Positions 32,001 to 33,266 of a DNA stretch of 33,266 nt are shown one piece after another. The first letter of the stretch is position 1. Each line of letters starts with the position of its first letter. A model generated the notes under the pieces. That model was given only the letters and a program-made list of their open reading frames with translations, had not been told where the DNA came from and searched no databases. The position numbers were made by a program, and so were the translations under genes. Origin of the DNA: an uncultured Prevotella sp. (GTDB taxonomy: Bacteria > Bacteroidota > Bacteroidia > Bacteroidales > Bacteroidaceae); the NCBI GenBank assembly GCA_900772835.1, contig CAAGSA010000036.1:1-33266 (forward strand), read 5' to 3'.

Positions 32001-32099
32001 CCTACTTCTGACTCATAAACGACCCACTTACGGCCCGCAAATGCCCCATTTACGACCCATAAGTGGCCCATTTGCGACCTATAAGTGACCCATTTGCGA
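32001..32099. repeat. nine contiguous 11-bp units
   Basis: Units begin at 32001, 32012, 32023, 32034, 32045, 32056, 32067, 32078 and 32089 with no gaps. Later odd units read CCCATTTGCGA (32045 has TACGA), even ones CCCATAAGTGG or CCTATAAGTGA; the first four are more diverged. Period 11 equals about one DNA turn. No spacers, so not CRISPR. Confidence 0.8.
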
Positions 32100-32150
32100 A
32101 TCGCTAACGGAATATACAGAAAATTATCGGGAAAAGAAAAGAAAGAAAAA

Positions 32151-32181
32151 AACGGGCGGAACATCGTGTGTTCCGCCCGTT
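32151..32181 (-). terminator. terminator of the DUF4831-like gene
   Basis: AACGGGCGGAACA (32151-32163) and its exact complement (32169-32181), 13 bp, followed on the minus strand by a run of T. It starts 4 bp past the stop. Confidence 0.85.
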
Positions 32182-32184
32182 GTG

Positions 32185-33266
32185 CTATTTTATCATCTCC
32201 GTCTCGATCTTCTCGATGCTGCCGGTGATGGGATTGAGCACGAGGCTCGTGGTGTATTTCTTGCTGAACATCTCGCCGCTTATGGACTCCGTCTTGCCGA
32301 ACTGGGCGGCATAAAGCTCGAAGGCACCCATGAGGGCATTGCCGTTGTAGACCGACACGCGTATCTTGCCCGGCAGACATACGTTGATGCCCACGTTGTC
32401 CTTGTCCTTCTTGCCTTCGGCAACGCTACCGTCGAGCTGCGGCATGCTGTGGAGGTCTTCCACCTTAATATAATAGGGACTGCCGCCCAAATCGTCGCTG
32501 TCCGTCATTCCCAGATAGCGCGAGAAGCGGAACAGCAGCTGCTTGTCCACCTCGCGCGTGGGCACATACTGCACGAAGGTCTCTACCGTGTCCCTCACCG
32601 TGGTACCCTCGAACATCTGCATCAGTGCGTTCTCCTGGTTGTCGAGATTGCGCAGCATGATGCGCAGCTGTTCGCCGTCCTTGGGCATAAAGTCAGCCTG
32701 CCCCTTGTTCAGCAGGCTTTTGTTCTCGCGTATGTCGTAGATTTCCTGCACACACAGTTCCGCCATCTTCGATGAGCTGCCGGCGTTCAGAATCTCCTCC
32801 GTCATGAAGTCGCGCGGGTTCAGCTGCCGGGGCTTAGGTGCCGGCGCGAAGGGTTTGGGTCTGTCCAGCGCGCGCGGCTTGGCGTTCACCGCCACGAGCA
32901 CTCCGTTGGCATCGCGCTCCAGCGAGCGTATGCTGTGCTTGGCGTCGGCCTTGGCGGTGAAGAATTTCGATGTGTCGGGCTGCGCCTCGCTGTTGAGGTT
33001 CAGCTTCACGATGCGGTAGGTGGTGGATGGTTCGAGCTTCACGTCGTTGCGCTTCAGGTATCTGGATGCATACATGGCGAAGTCGCCCGGTGTGTAGGTT
33101 GTTTTCTCCACGAGCAGCGAGAAGCGCAGCACGGTCTGCGGCAGGTAGTACGACGAGCCTTCCACCGGGGCATCATCACCGCCCTGCTGGCACGCGGCTA
33201 CAACCAGCGCGACGCCTGCCTCATCGGGATGCACCTGCACGGGCTTGCCGGTGACATCGCCGCCAA
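32185..33266 (-). CDS. DUF4831-like protein (5' end beyond window)
   Basis: At least 360 residues, open to the right edge, so the start lies outside. The first visible residues read GGDVTGKPVQVHPDEAGVALVVAA, and a GTG at 33240 is not a convincing start. The body has YYLPQTVLRFSLLVEKTTYTPGDFAMYASRYL, which resembles my memory of the Bacteroidetes family DUF4831; the family is uncharacterised and often secreted or periplasmic. A proline-rich stretch (RPKPFAPAPKPRQLNPRDF) and FSRYLGMTDSDDLGG follow, then a beta-rich end. Terminator at 32151-32181. Stop TAG at 32187-32185. Signal peptide cannot be checked. Confidence 0.8.
   Translation of the reverse strand, partial: GGDVTGKPVQVHPDEAGVALVVAACQQGGDDAPVEGSSYYLPQTVLRFSLLVEKTTYTPGDFAMYASRYLKRNDVKLEPSTTYRIVKLNLNSEAQPDTSKFFTAKADAKHSIRSLERDANGVLVAVNAKPRALDRPKPFAPAPKPRQLNPRDFMTEEILNAGSSSKMAELCVQEIYDIRENKSLLNKGQADFMPKDGEQLRIMLRNLDNQENALMQMFEGTTVRDTVETFVQYVPTREVDKQLLFRFSRYLGMTDSDDLGGSPYYIKVEDLHSMPQLDGSVAEGKKDKDNVGINVCLPGKIRVSVYNGNALMGAFELYAAQFGKTESISGEMFSKKYTTSLVLNPITGSIEKIETEMIK

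Noticed and set aside
32001..32099. CRISPR array
   Set aside because: The units are contiguous with no unique spacers and no cas gene is near; the same applies to 21376-21441.
31994..32380. A 128-codon minus-strand gene
   Set aside because: It overlaps the DUF4831-like 3' end, its terminator and the 11-bp array; its Trp-rich end is the array translated.

Overview
The window looks like a chromosomal segment of a Bacteroidales bacterium, most likely in the Prevotellaceae. The evidence is a SusC/SusD pair, secreted proteins with type IX-like C-terminal ends, lipoproteins with the S-D/E-rich Bacteroidetes export motif, and many promoters of the Bacteroidetes type (-33 TTTG, 19-21 bp, -7 TAnnTTTG). 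No species can be named from sequence alone. I see no transposase, integrase, phage gene, rRNA or CRISPR array.

Layout. 1-57: first 19 codons of an AAA ATPase, followed by a long repeat-rich non-coding stretch to 875. 876-1640: a small lipoprotein. 1901-3385: a minus-strand three-gene toxin-antitoxin operon resembling HipBST, with three palindromic operators upstream. 3605-5065: a divergent DUF3843-like protein. 5185-6294: a secreted leucine-rich-repeat protein. 7122-11189: a plus-strand cluster (C_GCAxxG_C_C redox protein, DJ-1/PfpI protein, ispD, recG). 11470-12402: M23/LysM cell-wall hydrolase. 12553-12906: a small secreted Cys/Lys-rich protein. 13135-15191: two overlapping glycosyltransferases. 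15604-15916: divergent tRNA-Phe(GAA) and tRNA-Pro(CGG). 16256-20983: glycine-zipper lipoprotein, gdhA, RlpA-like protein, L,D-transpeptidase and an alpha/beta hydrolase. 21734-29956: a minus-strand polysaccharide utilisation locus made of a GH28 polygalacturonase, SusC, SusD and a secreted accessory protein, probably for pectin. 30659-31669: class II fructose-bisphosphate aldolase. 32185-33266: a DUF4831-like protein running off the right edge.

How the genes work together. The GH28 enzyme would cut homogalacturonan at the surface or in the periplasm. SusD would bind the fragments and SusC would import them using TonB energy. The secreted protein after susD is in the usual place of a surface glycan-binding protein. 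Three CGTTTGARCC-type direct repeats exactly 21 bp apart lie just upstream of a possible GH28 promoter and are a candidate activator site. Several genes act on the cell wall (M23/LysM, RlpA-like, L,D-transpeptidase). The aldolase and glutamate dehydrogenase are core metabolic genes whose codon use differs from their neighbours, as in highly expressed genes.

The most interesting signals are the HipBST-like operon with helically phased operators (42 and 41 bp apart), nine contiguous 11-bp units at 32001-32099, a 22-bp tandem array at 21376-21441, a promoter-plus-terminator unit at 21226-21327 that could encode a small RNA, and the direct repeats upstream of GH28. Family names are from memory of conserved motifs; no database search was run.
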